Positions 1 through 12,406 of a DNA stretch of 64,000 nucleotides are shown one piece after another (position 1 is the first letter of the stretch; every line of letters starts with the position of its first letter). Where the stretch lies: positions 6,821,043 to 6,885,042 of the forward strand of contig CM039509.1 of assembly GCA_022432975.1 (NCBI GenBank), in the 5' to 3' direction. The DNA comes from Begonia masoniana (Eukaryota; Streptophyta; Magnoliopsida; Cucurbitales; Begoniaceae). The notes beneath the pieces are model-generated. The model did no database searches. It had not been told where the DNA came from and saw nothing but the letters and a program-made list of their open reading frames with translations. The position numbers and the translations under genes are program-made.

Positions 1-1133
1 TTGGTTTGTAAGTTTTATAGGAAAAATGTTTTCTTAAAGCTTGGAATTTTCGAAGAGGGAATTTGTCTTCCCATTTACAAATTGTGTAACCAAGCCATTA
101 TTTAATTTTAGTTTTTTTTTTGGCAGACAATGGCCTTTATGTAATTTTTGACAAAACATTTAGCCTTTATATTTAATCATGCATTGCATTAGATTGTTGG
201 TTAGGACTAGATGCTTGATAGGACTAGATGAATAGTCGATGGCTTTGGGTATTTGTGATGACTCAAAAGGTCAAGAGTTAGGCCCCATGTCAAGGCAATG
301 AGCAGCTCACATGGAAGAGAATAAGGAGTGGTAACCTAGCCCTAAACGAAGGAAGATAGGGATCACACCAATAGTTCAGCCCAAAGAGGAGAGCGCCCAT
401 GCAATCTTGGCCCTTAATCTAGATGAGATCCAACGGCTAGCTTGATGGCATCCTTAACTTGTAAACCCTAGCCACCCTACGGTTATTTAGAGAATAGCAT
501 TGGCATTTGTAATTTTCACACAATGAATACACAAGTCACTTTCTCCTAGTTTTTTTGCTATGGAATACCAATTGGTATTGCTCTTGGATTTTCCAAGGGA
601 AGTAGAGCCTTCATTGTTTCCTAAGCTCGAGGTTGCTTAAGGAACCCTTATCACTGAGTTATACCTGCTCCATTCTCTTGATTGGATCCGTAGAAGGAGG
701 ACAAAACCTAAGCACCAAATCGGCCGAGGAGATCATCAAATCGGGCCACTTGAAGCTTTCGCCGTTCTTTTCATCACTACATTCCATCATCCATTTCATC
801 CTTCCGCATACGCATTGAGTTTGCTCAACGAGAGATTTGCAGACCCATTTTCGTATCAGTAAGAATTGCAGCCCCATTCTGCATCACATACTCAGATCAA
901 ATCAAATCACGTTTTAAAGAAGATTAAACGTGAGATGACATCTGATCACATGGTTTGTTAGTTATTTTATCTTTTATCATTTATTTCTTTTCAATTAGCA
1001 TTTGTTTTATTTAAATCTTGTAGTCTATTTAAAGGTAAAACACTCCTCAATTTAGGGGAATAAGATTTAATTAAAATTTGAATTTTTTTAGAGAAGATTT
1101 CTTTTTGTTTCTTTGCGAAAAATCTTATTTGAT
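1..1133 (+). other. Unassigned retroelement-derived left flank
   Basis: I see no credible gene here. The stretch from 1 to about 900 has the make-up of a plant LTR or leader on the plus strand: a GGGAATTTGTCTTCCC word near 58-74, a TATTTAGAGAA promoter-like stretch near 484, then a run rich in TTCCAAGG and CTCGAGG words. A diverged copy of the same word occurs near 3810 inside another insert. Two small overlapping open frames at 633-877 lie on opposite strands and match nothing I know. The rest is AT-rich and continues into the 611-bp duplication. Confidence 0.3.
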
Positions 1134-2348
1134 AGGTTTGGTTCTTACTAACAAATTTGGTTTGGGTCAAGCTCCTATTTTGATAACTTCAGCTCTATCG
1201 ACAAGATTTGATGGGAGTTAAATTCCCATATTTTCTTAAATCACATTGTGACCCTATTGTTTATTTTGCGTTGTTGACAGGCCCCAAATTCTCTAAAATT
1301 TGACGTTTGAATCAGCAAGTGTTGTGCAAAAAGTACACTATGTGTAAGGACCCGACCCGACGAGCCCGACGATTAGGATTTCCGAGGTTGGAAATGATAA
1401 TAAATTCTGAGTTTTTAATTTTCATGGATACGTTTGTATTTTTAATTAATCTAATCTTTCTTGTACCTGGAATCTTAAAATAAGATATTTCCATATTTTC
1501 TCCAAACAATATACATGTTCCAGACCAGCTTTCCAAATATGTATGCATTAAACATTTCTATATGTACATTATTATTAGAGTTTTCTAACGGAAGTTATAA
1601 CAAACAAAATAGGTCACACACACATAACCGTTAAAAAAAAGTTTATAAAATTTCTAAACTATCTATCACGATCCCAATGCAAAATAAAACCATCTACCTT
1701 GATAGTTTTACGTATGCCTCTTTATCGTCTTTAGATTTGTCTTTAGGTTTGGTTCTTACTAAAGAATTTGGTTTGGATCAAACTCATATTTTGATAACTT
1801 CGGCTCCATCGACAAGATTTGATCGAGATCAAGTTCCCATATTTTCTTAAATCACATTGTGACCCTATCGTTTATTTCGCACTGTTGACGGGTCCCAAAT
1901 TCTCTAAAATTTGACGTTTGCATCAGCAAATGTTGTGCAAAAAGTACACTATGTGCCAAGACCCGACCCGACGAGCCCCAATGATTAGGATTCCCGAGAT
2001 GGAAAATGATAATAAATTCTGAGTTTTCAATTTTTATGGATACGTTTGTATTTTTAATTAATCTCGTCTTTCTTGTACCTGGAATCTTAAAATAAGATAT
2101 TTTCATATCTTCTCCAAACAATATACATGTTCTAGACCAGCTTTCCAAATATGTATGCATTAAACATTTCTATATGTACATCATTATCAGAGTTTTCTAA
2201 CGAAAGTTATGACAAACAAAATAGGTTTCACACACATGACCGTTAAAAAAGAGTTTATAAAATTTCTAAACTATCTATCACGATTCCAATGCAAAACAAA
2301 ACCATCTACCTTGATGGTTTTACGTATGCCTCTTTATCATCTTTAGAT
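1134..2348. repeat. Tandem duplication, two copies of about 611 bp
   Basis: The block beginning AGGTTTGGTTCTTACTAA at 1134 recurs at 1745, and the whole 611-bp unit repeats with scattered substitutions up to about 2348. Each copy contains host sequence, the pentamer CTATG (1338-1342 and 1949-1953), and then the end of the same LTR (TGTAAGGACCC at 1343, TGCCAAGACCC at 1954). The duplication therefore happened after the LTR element had inserted, and it copied host DNA, target-site duplication and LTR end together. Confidence 0.85.
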
Positions 2349-3291
2349 TTGACTTTTTTGCTTTACCATCTCAGTGAACGTTCTCATTCTCTGAAAGATA
2401 TAGATAATCCACATAATGAGATTTACGCCCAGCAAATAAGTCTAGCAGTTAGAATAGCTAACTCAGCCTCTATCTACACTATCAAGGACCATACTCCACC
2501 CTCCATACTCCACCCTCCACCTAACATTGATTCTTTTTTAAATCAATTTATTTTGATTTGAAATTCAGTCATTTATATAAAAATACATGCATGTTCGTAT
2601 TCAAACCATTTAAAATTCCATGTCATTAACCACAGTTTAAAACCATTCTCAACAAATAGATAAATCTCATGAAATTTAAAATAAATATTTTACAGTCATC
2701 TTTTCACAAAACATTCAATGCAATATTTTAACATTCAAATTGATATGTCAAAAATGCAATCCACTCTAATTGACGCATATGACCATCACACAACCCTATA
2801 AGTTTTCGGGCTTTCACCGATAAGGCTGTAGGACCCTACACATTGCTTCCTCGCATAGCTTAGAGACCCAAGGAGAACACATAGTTAATCTCCCAATCAT
2901 TTTCATAGTTATACTTATCGTACACGAAGAGGCAAGTCCAGTCCAATGGGTTCTTATGTTACCACGACTTCCAACTTTCTCCTTCCTAAATGTATGCTTT
3001 AAAAACCGTTATAAAGCAATGCTATGCATGTTTAAATTAATACAATTCACCCATAAAGAAATTCACATGCTCAATTTAACGTAAAACATCGGTTTCCAAA
3101 ACATTTCATTTTTATACATTTCAATACAAATCAAAACATATTCTTTTCACAACAAAACAACATCAATTTATCCCTTCAATCCTTAATCAAACTCTATCTT
3201 ATCCAGATCCAAGGGAGAAATGTAAATTATGGCCACCTAGTAATGCAATAAAACATAATCTAACTATTTTAACCGTTAAAATTACTTACCG
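1954..3291 (-). repeat. 3' LTR, distal part, of the non-autonomous element
   Basis: This is the portion of the 3' LTR beyond the nested LTR that inserted at 3291. Its outer end reads TGCCAAGACCCGACCCGACG on the plus strand, matching the outer end of the short 5' LTR at 15845. A possible splice donor, CGGTAAGT on the minus strand, lies at 3284-3291. There is no coding potential. Small open frames on the minus strand near 1312-2160 only reflect the duplicated LTR end. Confidence 0.7.
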
Positions 3292-3599
3292 TGTAACAAC
3301 CCTCATTTGTTTGTACTTGAAATTCGGTAAAAATTGAAAATTTTCATTTGACTGGAAATAATCTATTGAAATGTGTAGCAGAAGACTTGTTACATGTTGA
3401 AAACCCTTCGTTAAAACCCAAGTTGAAACATTAAACCTAAAAGGAAAAACATGTTTTATTTTTATTTTTTTATTGTTTGGCACTATTTGAATAGTGCCAC
3501 GTACTGTTTGTTTAGATTCCATGGGCGAACATTCGCCCCTACATGGGCCAATGATTGCCCCTTTCTCAGGCGATTTGTTCACCCATGTGGGCGAACTGC

Positions 3600-4580
3600 C
3601 CTGATGTGCCTCGTAGGCCCGTTACACGATCTCAGACCCGAGTCCACAATTTGACTAACACACTTGTCTCTTTTACAGGTCATGGTTCGTGTGAAGACTT
3701 GGAGGACACCGTGGACGAATTGAAGTGGGAGATTAAAGCTGGGGACGTTGACCAACCAAAGCATCTTCTCATGTGGAAAGACTAAAGAGGCACCTTAATG
3801 GTCACATGGGAATTTGTCTTCCCGAGCTTTGATATTTGTTGCTTTTTTGAAATTTCAAACTTATTGGCAAACGTTGGCCTTCTTGTTTAAACTTTATTAG
3901 ATGCATGTTAGGATTAGATAGATGTTAGGATTAGATGAATGATAGGATTAGTTGGTGGCTTAGTTTGGCCCATTAAAGTTGAAGACATGGCTCAAGCCCA
4001 CATGATGATCCATCATTCCCCTTCCAAGCCAAAGCCCAAGCCCAAGCCCAAGCCCACCATTAGGTCTATGTATTCATGGCATTGGTGTTTGTAGCTTTTT
4101 TTGGTTGATTTATGAGCACCCACGGATTTCTCTCTCAATAGAAGAAGAAGCTTGGAGCAAGGAGCTTCCAAGGTAAGCTCGGTTGACAACAACCGAGGGA
4201 TTGCGCCCCCGAACCATTCTTCTAGCTTGGTAGCTAGTTGGAGTGGATTTTGCCATCTCCTTCTCACTCTTTTGAGAGTGGAAAACAACAAGGAGTGGCT
4301 GTAACCGATTCCTTGAATCGAGTTATCTTCCTTGGAAGATAACTCTTGCCGAAAGCTCCATAATAGCACTCATCGGCCGATTCTCGGAAAATATTCATAA
4401 CTCATCCAAATCAACGAATCTGGACCAGAAATTTCATCAGCACACACCTCACTCACTACACAATACTCTTCTAAAATATCGTTAAATTCCAAGCACGTTT
4501 GAACTTTTGTTTGCCCTATTTCTTTTCAGATTTGTGGGTTTTGTGTCACCTGGGAACTAACGATCTTCTTCGAGTTCTTG
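3600..4580 (+). other. Insert of LTR/leader-type sequence in the 3292-11749 LTR
   Basis: The host LTR has a private repeat of GGGCGAACATTCGCCCCT type on both sides (near 3520-3595 and 4615-4670), and about 1 kb of unrelated sequence lies between. The insert contains GGAATTTGTCTTCCC near 3810 and CAAGCCCAAGCCCAAGCCC near 4035, followed by exon-like and splice-like words such as TTCCAAGGTAAGC near 4166. It resembles the region 1-900 in layout. I could not place its exact ends or find a target-site duplication. Confidence 0.4.
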
Positions 4581-5322
4581 AGTCCTATTTACAGGTCGGA
4601 GCTCAACATGCCCCCTACAGGGGCAAACATTCGCCCCTTCATAGGCGAACGATCGCCCCTTTCTCGGGCGATCCTGTGGCGTGATCGTTGGAGCGTTCCC
4701 CGCCACTCCAAAATACTTCCTTCAATCCCCAAAACATCAACTTTAAATCAACAACAATTCCTTGCAATTCCAAGACATCCTCAAAGTATAAAACCACAGC
4801 ATTTCCTTAAATCTTTCACCAAAATGCATCGATTCCATGACACTTTATACACGACTTTTCATCAAAATCTATATCATATTCCTTTCAACCTATCGCTTTT
4901 CTATACAAAATATTCCTGTGAAATCTGACAAAATATGGTTCCAAAATATTTAAATCATAAGTTCATTTTTGCACGTGACTTAATCAAAACGTGATGGTAT
5001 ACTTGGGACAAAACATACATATACTAGCCCACAGTCAAAAATCGCCCCTCAAGTCCAACGCTGGAAATCCATCCATCAACCGCTTCCGTCTTCCTCTTTG
5101 ACGGGTTCGTGAAACTCACCGTTTAGCTTGTCACCTATATCACGAAATTCAAACTATGAGTTAAATACTCAATAAGCATTCTTAAATGAATTTTAAAACA
5201 TTTTTATGCGTTCCTAGCATGTTCGGTTTCTAGACATATTCATTCGTTGCATTGTCGTAGATGATTGGAAGATTCTAGTTAACCCTAAAGCTACAGTCTA
5301 ATGATGATGGGGGGACGGCTAA

Positions 5323-7425
5323 TGTAACGAATTAAACAACCTGGTTCGTTACACTCACTCATTAATCCATACCGGAAAGTTCATAAAACTTTAAAATTTT
5401 ATCCATCAGCACAAAAACATTATAGCTTAAACAATTGAAACATTGCATCGAAAGACATTTATGTAAAACAGAGCCGAATATAGAACAGACTTAGAATTCT
5501 TTAAATATAAAATCGTTCCAAACATCTCTGCGACAACTACAGCCAGTTCAATGCTACTGGGCGATTTGGCGTCCACAGAGTCTGTCGTCCACAACCTTGG
5601 ACGACGTACTCGTCTACAACTCTAGACGAAGAACTCTGGATAAGCGACTTTAGACGACGCGACTCTGGACGACGACCCGCCACAACTTTGGATGATGTTC
5701 TCGTCAACGACTACATAGATTTATCGTCTATGGATTTTCGTCCACAAACTTACTTAGACTTATCGTCCACAGACCACGTGACTTTATCGCCCCCAGTCCA
5801 CGTGACTTCATCGTCCACGGGTTACATAAACTCATCGTCCACATACTTACTTAAATTTATCGTCCAATGACCACGTGATTTAATCGTTCCCAGTCCACGT
5901 GACTTTATTGACCCCAGCTTTGGACCACAACTTTGGACGACATCGCTTCAGACAACTTGTCCACAGAATGGGCGACTGTTTTCACCTACAACTGTGGACG
6001 ACTATTTTCACCTATAGTTTGGATGACTATTCTTGTCCACAGAATGGACGACTGTTTTATCTTCAGATTACTTAACGACTTTGGACGACTACTTTGGACG
6101 ATGTATTCATCCACACAACTCTGATTCCCGACTTAGACAAAACACACTGTCTGACGATCTCAATACAAAAGACTTCTTTTGACAGCACACAAGTACTATT
6201 CCCAGAGAGTTTTCAATCCAAAATCAAAACATTAAAAGTCATCACTGTCAATTAAAACTCAGTCACAATTCAGCTAATCAGGTGTCTACTAAAATCCACA
6301 CACACTCCCACTAGTTAAACCGTCTCATCAGTGCACCAGGTTGTGGTATGGATGCGCTCCACCAACTGCGCCTATTCTTCAGTATACTCAGAAAATTCAC
6401 CTGTAGTCACCTCAGCACCTACATCACAAAACTCATATATTAGCCTAATGCTAAATAAGTAGAGCAATAATGAAATAAAATGCTGAAACATAAACCCTAT
6501 TCATGTTGTTTCTACTCTCATAGTTTATGTTGTATTTATGTTTGTTCCCTGTTGATCCCCCTGTTCGATGGGAAGCAGATCAATTTTCCCAAAGCATGCA
6601 TCCTCTAACTCGATTAAGGGGCGGATTAGTTCCCTTAATAGCTGTTCTTGATCCCCTTGTTCGATGGAAAGTGGATCATTTTTCCCAAAGTATAAATATC
6701 ATCTGTCTCGATTAAGGGGCGAATTAATTCCCTTAATAGTTGATTTGATTCAATCTGCTCATGCCTTACCATGCTATTATATATGTAAATTCATTTTTGT
6801 ATTCTTTCAAAAACATGATACATGCCAAACTAAAAATCATACAAAACATACATTTACCCTACTGTTTTGTAAGGTAGGCCCGAAGGCACACACATACTCT
6901 ACTTACCTGGCTTCTTGAGAAATTCCCGGTTGTGAGCTACTTCTGGAGTTTGCTCAAACCTAAAACCATAAACAGAGTATTAATTCAATCTTCACTAAGC
7001 TTTATTCTAAACCATCCAGAAATCTAAGGAAACTAGTTGGGAATTCTGTTTTTCGTGCATTCTCCGATTCACCACAAAACCTGAATCCAACTCTCACTCA
7101 CAGCACTCTCAAAACACGCATCTACAACCCCTCTATTATCTAACCACTAAAACAGCAAGAAATCGAAGCAAAACTCACCTAGGTTGAAGAAATCGGGCAG
7201 GGGAATCGCCAGGAGAAACCTGCTGAGCTGAGCACCGAAAAGGGAAAGAAGAATAATGTGGCGGCTAAACCCTTCTTTTATATCATATATTTCACAAATT
7301 ACATATATGCCCTTGACTAACCAAACTTTAACCTATTCAAACAACTAGTCATATTCACTTAATTCCATAAGATGTAATTCATGAAATGTTGTTATAATCA
7401 GGGCCGACAATTTTTGGTCACTACA
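5323..7425 (-). mobile_element. Solo LTR, Tekay/Del-like Ty3/gypsy family
   Basis: On the plus strand it runs from TGTAACGAATTAAAC to GGTCACTACA, with exact TSD GCTAA at 5318-5322 and 7426-7430. It is collinear with the reverse complement of the young element's LTR at 47535-49658, including the GAGAATTAATCC-type blocks (near 6555-6740) and the intron motifs. Minus-strand donor motifs lie at 7178 and 6906, and acceptors at 6960 and 6419. A family-private repeat (TCGTCCAC / GTGGACGA) fills 5560-6120. There is no internal region, so it is a recombination remnant. Confidence 0.88.
5560..6120. repeat. Degenerate GTCCAC/GGACGAC short repeats
   Basis: Dozens of imperfect copies of words such as TCGTCCAC, GGACGAC and CCACGTGACTT recur at irregular 20-40 nt spacing. 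The same repeat type occurs in the sister LTR at 35880-36490 and in a different LTR at 8060-8420. Short open frames crossing it (5688-5870, 5933-6124) are artefacts of the repeat. Confidence 0.8.
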
Positions 7426-7779
7426 GCTAACTCCTCCAAAGCATACATGATAATCCTTGTGCCGATGGAAGGCAGATTAGTTTCTCCAAAGCATACAATG
7501 GGTAACTAAAACCTAACCAATGTTGTGAGCTAAGTGCAGATGGAAGGGCGATCAATACATTCAATGCATAAATTCTCATAATCGACGAAGGGCGAATGTA
7601 ACACCCCGTAAATTTACCCTCGTACTATTCTTAAAAATCACAAAAAATTTAAACTTTCGTTCATTCCTTTTCATCATGCATGTACACGGGTATTCAGCTG
7701 AAGACTATTCATTTGTGAAAACCTAAAATAAAATTAAACTTAGGTGTGAATGCTAAAACAATAGAAATATGGGCAGAGA

Positions 7780-8420
7780 ATAAATTTTTCCTCTTGGGTT
7801 TCAGCAAAGGAACAGTAGAAATCTTCAACTTTTTCTATCAGGTTTCATTGAAGGAATTGTGTTTTTCCTCTCGAGTTTCATCAAAGGAATAGTAGAAATC
7901 TTCAACTTTTTCTATCAGGTTTCATTGAAGGAATTGTGTTTTTTTCCTCTTGGGTTTCATCAAAGGAACAGTAGAAATCTTCAACCTTTTCTATCGGGTT
8001 TCATTGAAGGAATTGTGTTTTTCCTCTCGGGTTTCATCAAAGGGATGGACGTTTAAAATAGCAGACAGAGTAGACGACAGAAATAGTAGATAACGGCAAC
8101 ATTGACGACAGAAGCAGAAGGCGACGTGGACGACAGTTCTCGCCCACAGACTTCATTTGTCCAAGGACTCTATTCGTCCCCGAGGCTTATTCGTCCACGT
8201 GACTTATCGTCCACGGGACTTATTTGTCCACGTGCATTATTCGTCCATGTGACTTATCGTCCACGGGACTTATCATCCACGGGACTTTGGACGATGACTT
8301 TCTTCTGCCAGAATACTTAACTAGACTTTATCGTCCACGGACTTTGGACGATAACTTTCTTCTGCCAGAATACTTAACTGGACTTTATAGTCCACGGACT
8401 TTGGACGATGACTTTCTTGC
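7780..8420. repeat. Two adjacent short-period repeats inside the solo LTR
   Basis: First, three to four copies of a roughly 62-bp unit, read as TTTCATCAAAGGAA(C/T)AGTAG followed by AAATCTTCAAC, lie at 7780-8045. Then TCGTCCACG/GGACTT-type repeats run to about 8420, including two near-identical copies of ACTTTGGACGATGACTTTC. They create small open frames (7859-8056, 8102-8445) that I do not regard as genes. Confidence 0.75.
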
Positions 8421-8506
8421 TGAACACTTAACTGAAAACATATAAAATCCCGACTCTAAACCATGCATTACCCGATTGATCGCCCCTTCCTAGCGATCGA
8501 TCGGCT

Positions 8507-8533
8507 AGCTCTCTGGATTTTGTCCAGAGAGCT
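8507..8533. other. Perfect 11-bp stem hairpin
   Basis: AGCTCTCTGGA (8507-8517) pairs perfectly with TCCAGAGAGCT (8523-8533) across a 5-nt loop. It sits just after a palindromic GCGATCGATCGG run, inside the solo LTR and beyond the repeat block. Its role is unknown. Confidence 0.6.
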
Positions 8534-10112
8534 GCCTTCATAATCTTTTCCCTGTATCTACACATCATTTACCCCGAACTTCCAGAAAAATTAAAAACAT
8601 CAAACCCATTTATCATTTCATCAACATCAGTACTTACACTATTCAGATACCAAACACCCTAAAATGAGTTCTATATAATTCATATACTATAATCCCTTCA
8701 GCCCGACACACCCAAAACCACTAAAATACTTAACCTATTACTCTCACAGGTCAAGGTTAGCACCGACTGCCCAGCGCACTCCCACGGGCACACCTCTTCA
8801 ACCAGCTTATACATCGGGTGGAGGAATCTCATCCTCACCTGTATCGAAGTCACCTATACCATAGAGATAAACTATGAGCTAAAGGCTCAATAAATCTACG
8901 TAAATGAAAATGCATGTCGTGAATATGCAGTTCATAAAATCATGCAATCATGTTCATTCTTTACATTTCATAGCAGAGGGTGTCACCGGGGGTTGACTCT
9001 CACCAGATGGAGATGGCACATCTCGCGGTTAGATAGCCCGTTCCATCTACCGGGGGAAAAACATTCTCCTCCTCTCAGGACAGCCATGTCTAAACCCTAC
9101 CCCGGACGTGACCAGATTACATGCATTCATATCCTTTCTTTTAGCCATTTCTTTTCATGAAAACTTAATGCGGGAAATTCCTTTTCATGCTTTTTCTGAA
9201 AACTATGATGCATGAGCGTGAACGATGCTTTAAACATAAAACAAACATAAAGCAGTAAATAAAGCTTAGGCAGGACATTCTATAAATCGTAAACACTCTA
9301 TCTACCCATCCAGCCTACACTAAAGCATTAAAATCACCAAATCCTCAACCAATAACTCTCTTGTGGTGTAGGCCAAATCGGCCAAACAAGTCACGAAGAC
9401 TTATCTCGCGTCCTTAGTACATCGAGCTTCTCGTTTCGAGCTTTGTCACCTAAAGCATTTCACAACACACGGCATTAGAACAGAGCCTAAACCATCAAAC
9501 TTTCAAAATCTCCAACATTCGCCAATAAATTAACCAACTACTTCTAATAATCGCCAATACTTCCACTAAGTCATAAGTACAGCAACCCATCTGTTCCTAA
9601 CCTAAACCATCAATTTCGATAAAACCCTAAACAAAACCCTAGTTGATAACAACTTCCAAAACTTGTATATCAACGTCCTAAAGCATAGGATCTTACCTAG
9701 GGTCGCGATTTAGGAAGAAAACGTGAAGGATCGACGGAGCTTGGAGGGGATTCGGCGTCGGCTTGAGGCACTCGTTGTCTGAGAGCCAAAATCGCAAGAG
9801 AGGGAGTTTGGGAAGGAAAATCGTGAAGTGTGGAGGGAAAGAAGGTTTTTTTGTGATTTTATTATAATTTAACTTGTCAAATTACTTTATTGCCCCTCCA
9901 TTTGATTCTTATTTGTTTCATCACTTATTTCATTAATTGACCATTCGATTCGGTTTTCTCCAAATTTCCTTATTTCACTAATAATTCCAATTGACTGTTA
10001 AGGCTCTATTAAAACCTTTCGTTCGCGAAACAAACTTAATTTACTATTTTTACGAAGATGCCATTGTTTAGCGGAAAATCAGAAAACCTGAAGAACTGGG
10101 TGTTACAGCGAA

Positions 10113-11749
10113 TTACTTCATTTAAAGCATACATGATTGTTCATTTCGTTCGTTCGTACGTACATGACATTTCATGAAAATCATATGCATAAATCATTTT
10201 CGTGCATTTACTAAAACATGATGCATGACATGAGATTCAAGCATAAAAACATACACATAAAACCTAGCATTTCGTGATGTAGACCTTAACAGCAAAACAC
10301 ATGCATAGCATACTTACTACCTCAGGTTCTTAGGAATTAAATCAATTCCGTTAACTTTCTTTGACTTGAGATCCTATAGCATAAAAGCTCTAAAAAGCAA
10401 TATCCATAACCTTAACACTCCAAACACAACCCCAACCCCAACCAAAAGTCACAACCTTAACTCAAATTATTAACTTAAATCAAATCAACATAACAAGGTG
10501 CATAATGAGTCTCCACTTCAAAATTCACAACCAACCCATCCAAAACGTATCCAACAATTCCAATTTCACACTTCAATTTAATAATTAACAACATAGGTTT
10601 CCAAACTCAAAATTTAACACCAAAAATTGAAATCTCTTAATCCAAGATAATCAAACCTAACTCAATCCAAGCAATCCAATAAATGCCAAAGATTGTTCAA
10701 AGAGGGTACCATTATTTTTAACAACTCAATCGAATCAATTATAATCCAACAAGCTAATTTTATCGTACTTGAACGCTAACCTCGGTCACCTGACAAACCT
10801 ATAGCATAATAGACCCAAACATTAATATATTAACGCAGTTTCACCAATTTCACCGTAACTCCAAACAAATCAACATGTCTAAGAAATCCAAATCCAGAAA
10901 TTCCACAATGTAGCAACCGAAACCTCCAAGTACGAGAGACCTTAAATCCAATGATGCCCAAAAATCACAAAACTGAAGCATGCCAAAAATTCCAGTTTGC
11001 ACAATCCCAATAATCACAGCATGCTATTCATCATTATTATACAACATCTAATACCAAGGTTGAGCAACACATCTAAAATTCCATGTATCGAACATCCAAT
11101 CTATTGAACCCACAAAAATCCAACCACAATCTAGCATTCTTACGCCATAAATTGAAAGCTCATTAAGGAGACAAATCCTAACCTAGAAGCTAGAGAGGAG
11201 GAGAGTGGCATGGATTTTCTTCTTCTAAAATCAAAACACAAGGGGGGAGGGGAAGGCTTTGGCGCGCGGGTTTCTCTTTTGGAAATCGAACGGGAGAGAA
11301 AGAAAAAGTACTTGCCATGGAGAATAAAAAGAACGAGAGGGTGAAGAGTTTCTCCCTTTTCTTCGCTAGAGAGTTTCACCAAAGAGGGGAAGAGGTTCAG
11401 AGAGAGAGAGAAGATAACTTTAGCGTGGGAGAGGAGAAGGCCTCAGCTGAAGGGGGAAAAAATTATCAATCGTGGGTAGCTTCTTGAGGAAGCCAAAAAT
11501 GAGGTGTCAATTTTTTATTGGTCCATCACCACTTGCCTTAATTTCTTCCAAATTTATCCTCTCATTCCCCTAACCAAAATACTTAATCCTATTTAGTTTG
11601 GTTCCATCAACTCCAATCACGCAATTAATCTCATAACGCTGGCTTATACTTTCCAATAATATTTTCTTCGCTTAATAATTGGTAACCTTGAATCATAAAA
11701 TATTATGCGCTTAAAGAAAATTTATCCGTTAAGTTTTTCGGGTGTTACA
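10113..11749 (-). repeat. Remaining part of the 3292-11749 LTR
   Basis: This is the proximal (5' on the minus strand) part of the interrupted LTR, ending at GGGTGTTACA. It holds TTTCGTGATGTAGA (10270-10283), which is nearly complementary to the acceptor block at 5134-5147, and a donor-like GTAAGTATGC on the minus strand at 10317. A purine-rich stretch follows at 11180-11470. There is no gene; the frame at 11140-11382 is low-complexity. Confidence 0.6.
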
Positions 11750-12406
11750 TGCCGACTTGTCGGTTCTTTCATTTGAACCGAAAATCTCCTCTAAATCTAT
11801 TAATTTTTCCAACAAAATGATAATCTCAACAAGTTGAACAATTTTCTCTAAAGGACGGATCGACAAAAATCATTTCTTTCCCTATTTTTCTTATCTTTTG
11901 TCCCTTCCTTCCCTTGGTTTTTCTTCTCTCTCTCTCTCTCTCTTCCTTTTCATTTTCTCTTCTTTCTTTCTTTTTCCTCTCTCTCTCTCTCTTCCTTTCT
12001 TTTTCTCCACATAAAACCATAGCAATTTCTCCAATTAACCCTTTGCAACAGTGGTTTAATAGTTAATTACCATTAAACCATTCTTATCTCTTGAAAAATA
12101 TCATTTTGCCCTTCAAACTTTGGTTTATTACCATAAAACCGAGTTTAATAAATATTTAAACTCAATTAACCTTAATCTAATCTAAATTAAATAAATTTTA
12201 ATCTAATGTTTATAATTAATCAAAATTTTATCTGAAAAATTAAATTTTTTATACATTTAAAATTTAACAAGGGCGATTAATCGGTCACGTTTTTCACTTT
12301 TTAAGTATCATTTCTTCAATCCAACTTCTCTAACTTATATTTATACATTCTTTAAATATAAATATACTCGATCACATTTTTTAATTTAAAAATTTGAACC
12401 ATTACA
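11750..12406 (-). repeat. 3' LTR, proximal part, of the non-autonomous element
   Basis: On the minus strand this LTR segment starts TGTAATGGTTCAAATTTT, matching the start of the 5' LTR at 16000. It contains a (CT)n and CTTTCTTT microsatellite at about 11925-12005 that yields a spurious Arg/Glu-rich frame on the minus strand. Confidence 0.7.

Larger units (their letters stand above)
7597..10107 (-). mobile_element. Solo LTR of a second gypsy-type family
   Basis: The plus strand reads TGTAACACCCCG at 7597 and ends GGGTGTTACA at 10107. The exact TSD GCGAA lies at 7592-7596 and 10108-10112, and joining the flanks restores the host LTR sequence. It contains TTCATCAAAGGAA-type repeats (7780-8045), the GTCCACG repeats (8060-8420), a short hairpin (8507-8533), and minus-strand splice-like motifs (donor near 9696, acceptor near 8853). 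No protein-coding sequence is recognisable. Confidence 0.88.
3292..11749 (-). mobile_element. Solo LTR carrying two nested solo LTRs and one more insert
   Basis: On the plus strand the block starts TGTAACAACCC at 3292 and ends CGGGTGTTACA at 11749. The flanks are TACCG (3287-3291) and TGCCG (11750-11754), a 5-bp duplication with one mismatch. After removing the solo LTRs at 5323-7425 and 7597-10107 and the insert near 3600-4580, about 2.9 kb of LTR remains: 3292-3600, 4580-5322, 7431-7596 and 10113-11749. The LTR is read on the minus strand. Its putative second-intron acceptor is near 5135 and its donor near 10317. Confidence 0.7.

Noticed and set aside
4013..4369. A 118-codon minus-strand frame
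   Set aside because: Its GLGLGFGL tail is a translation of the CAAGCCCAAGCCC repeat, and no domain is recognisable.
11826..12020. Basic Arg/Glu/Lys-rich small protein on the minus strand
   Set aside because: It is the translation of a CT-rich microsatellite inside an LTR.
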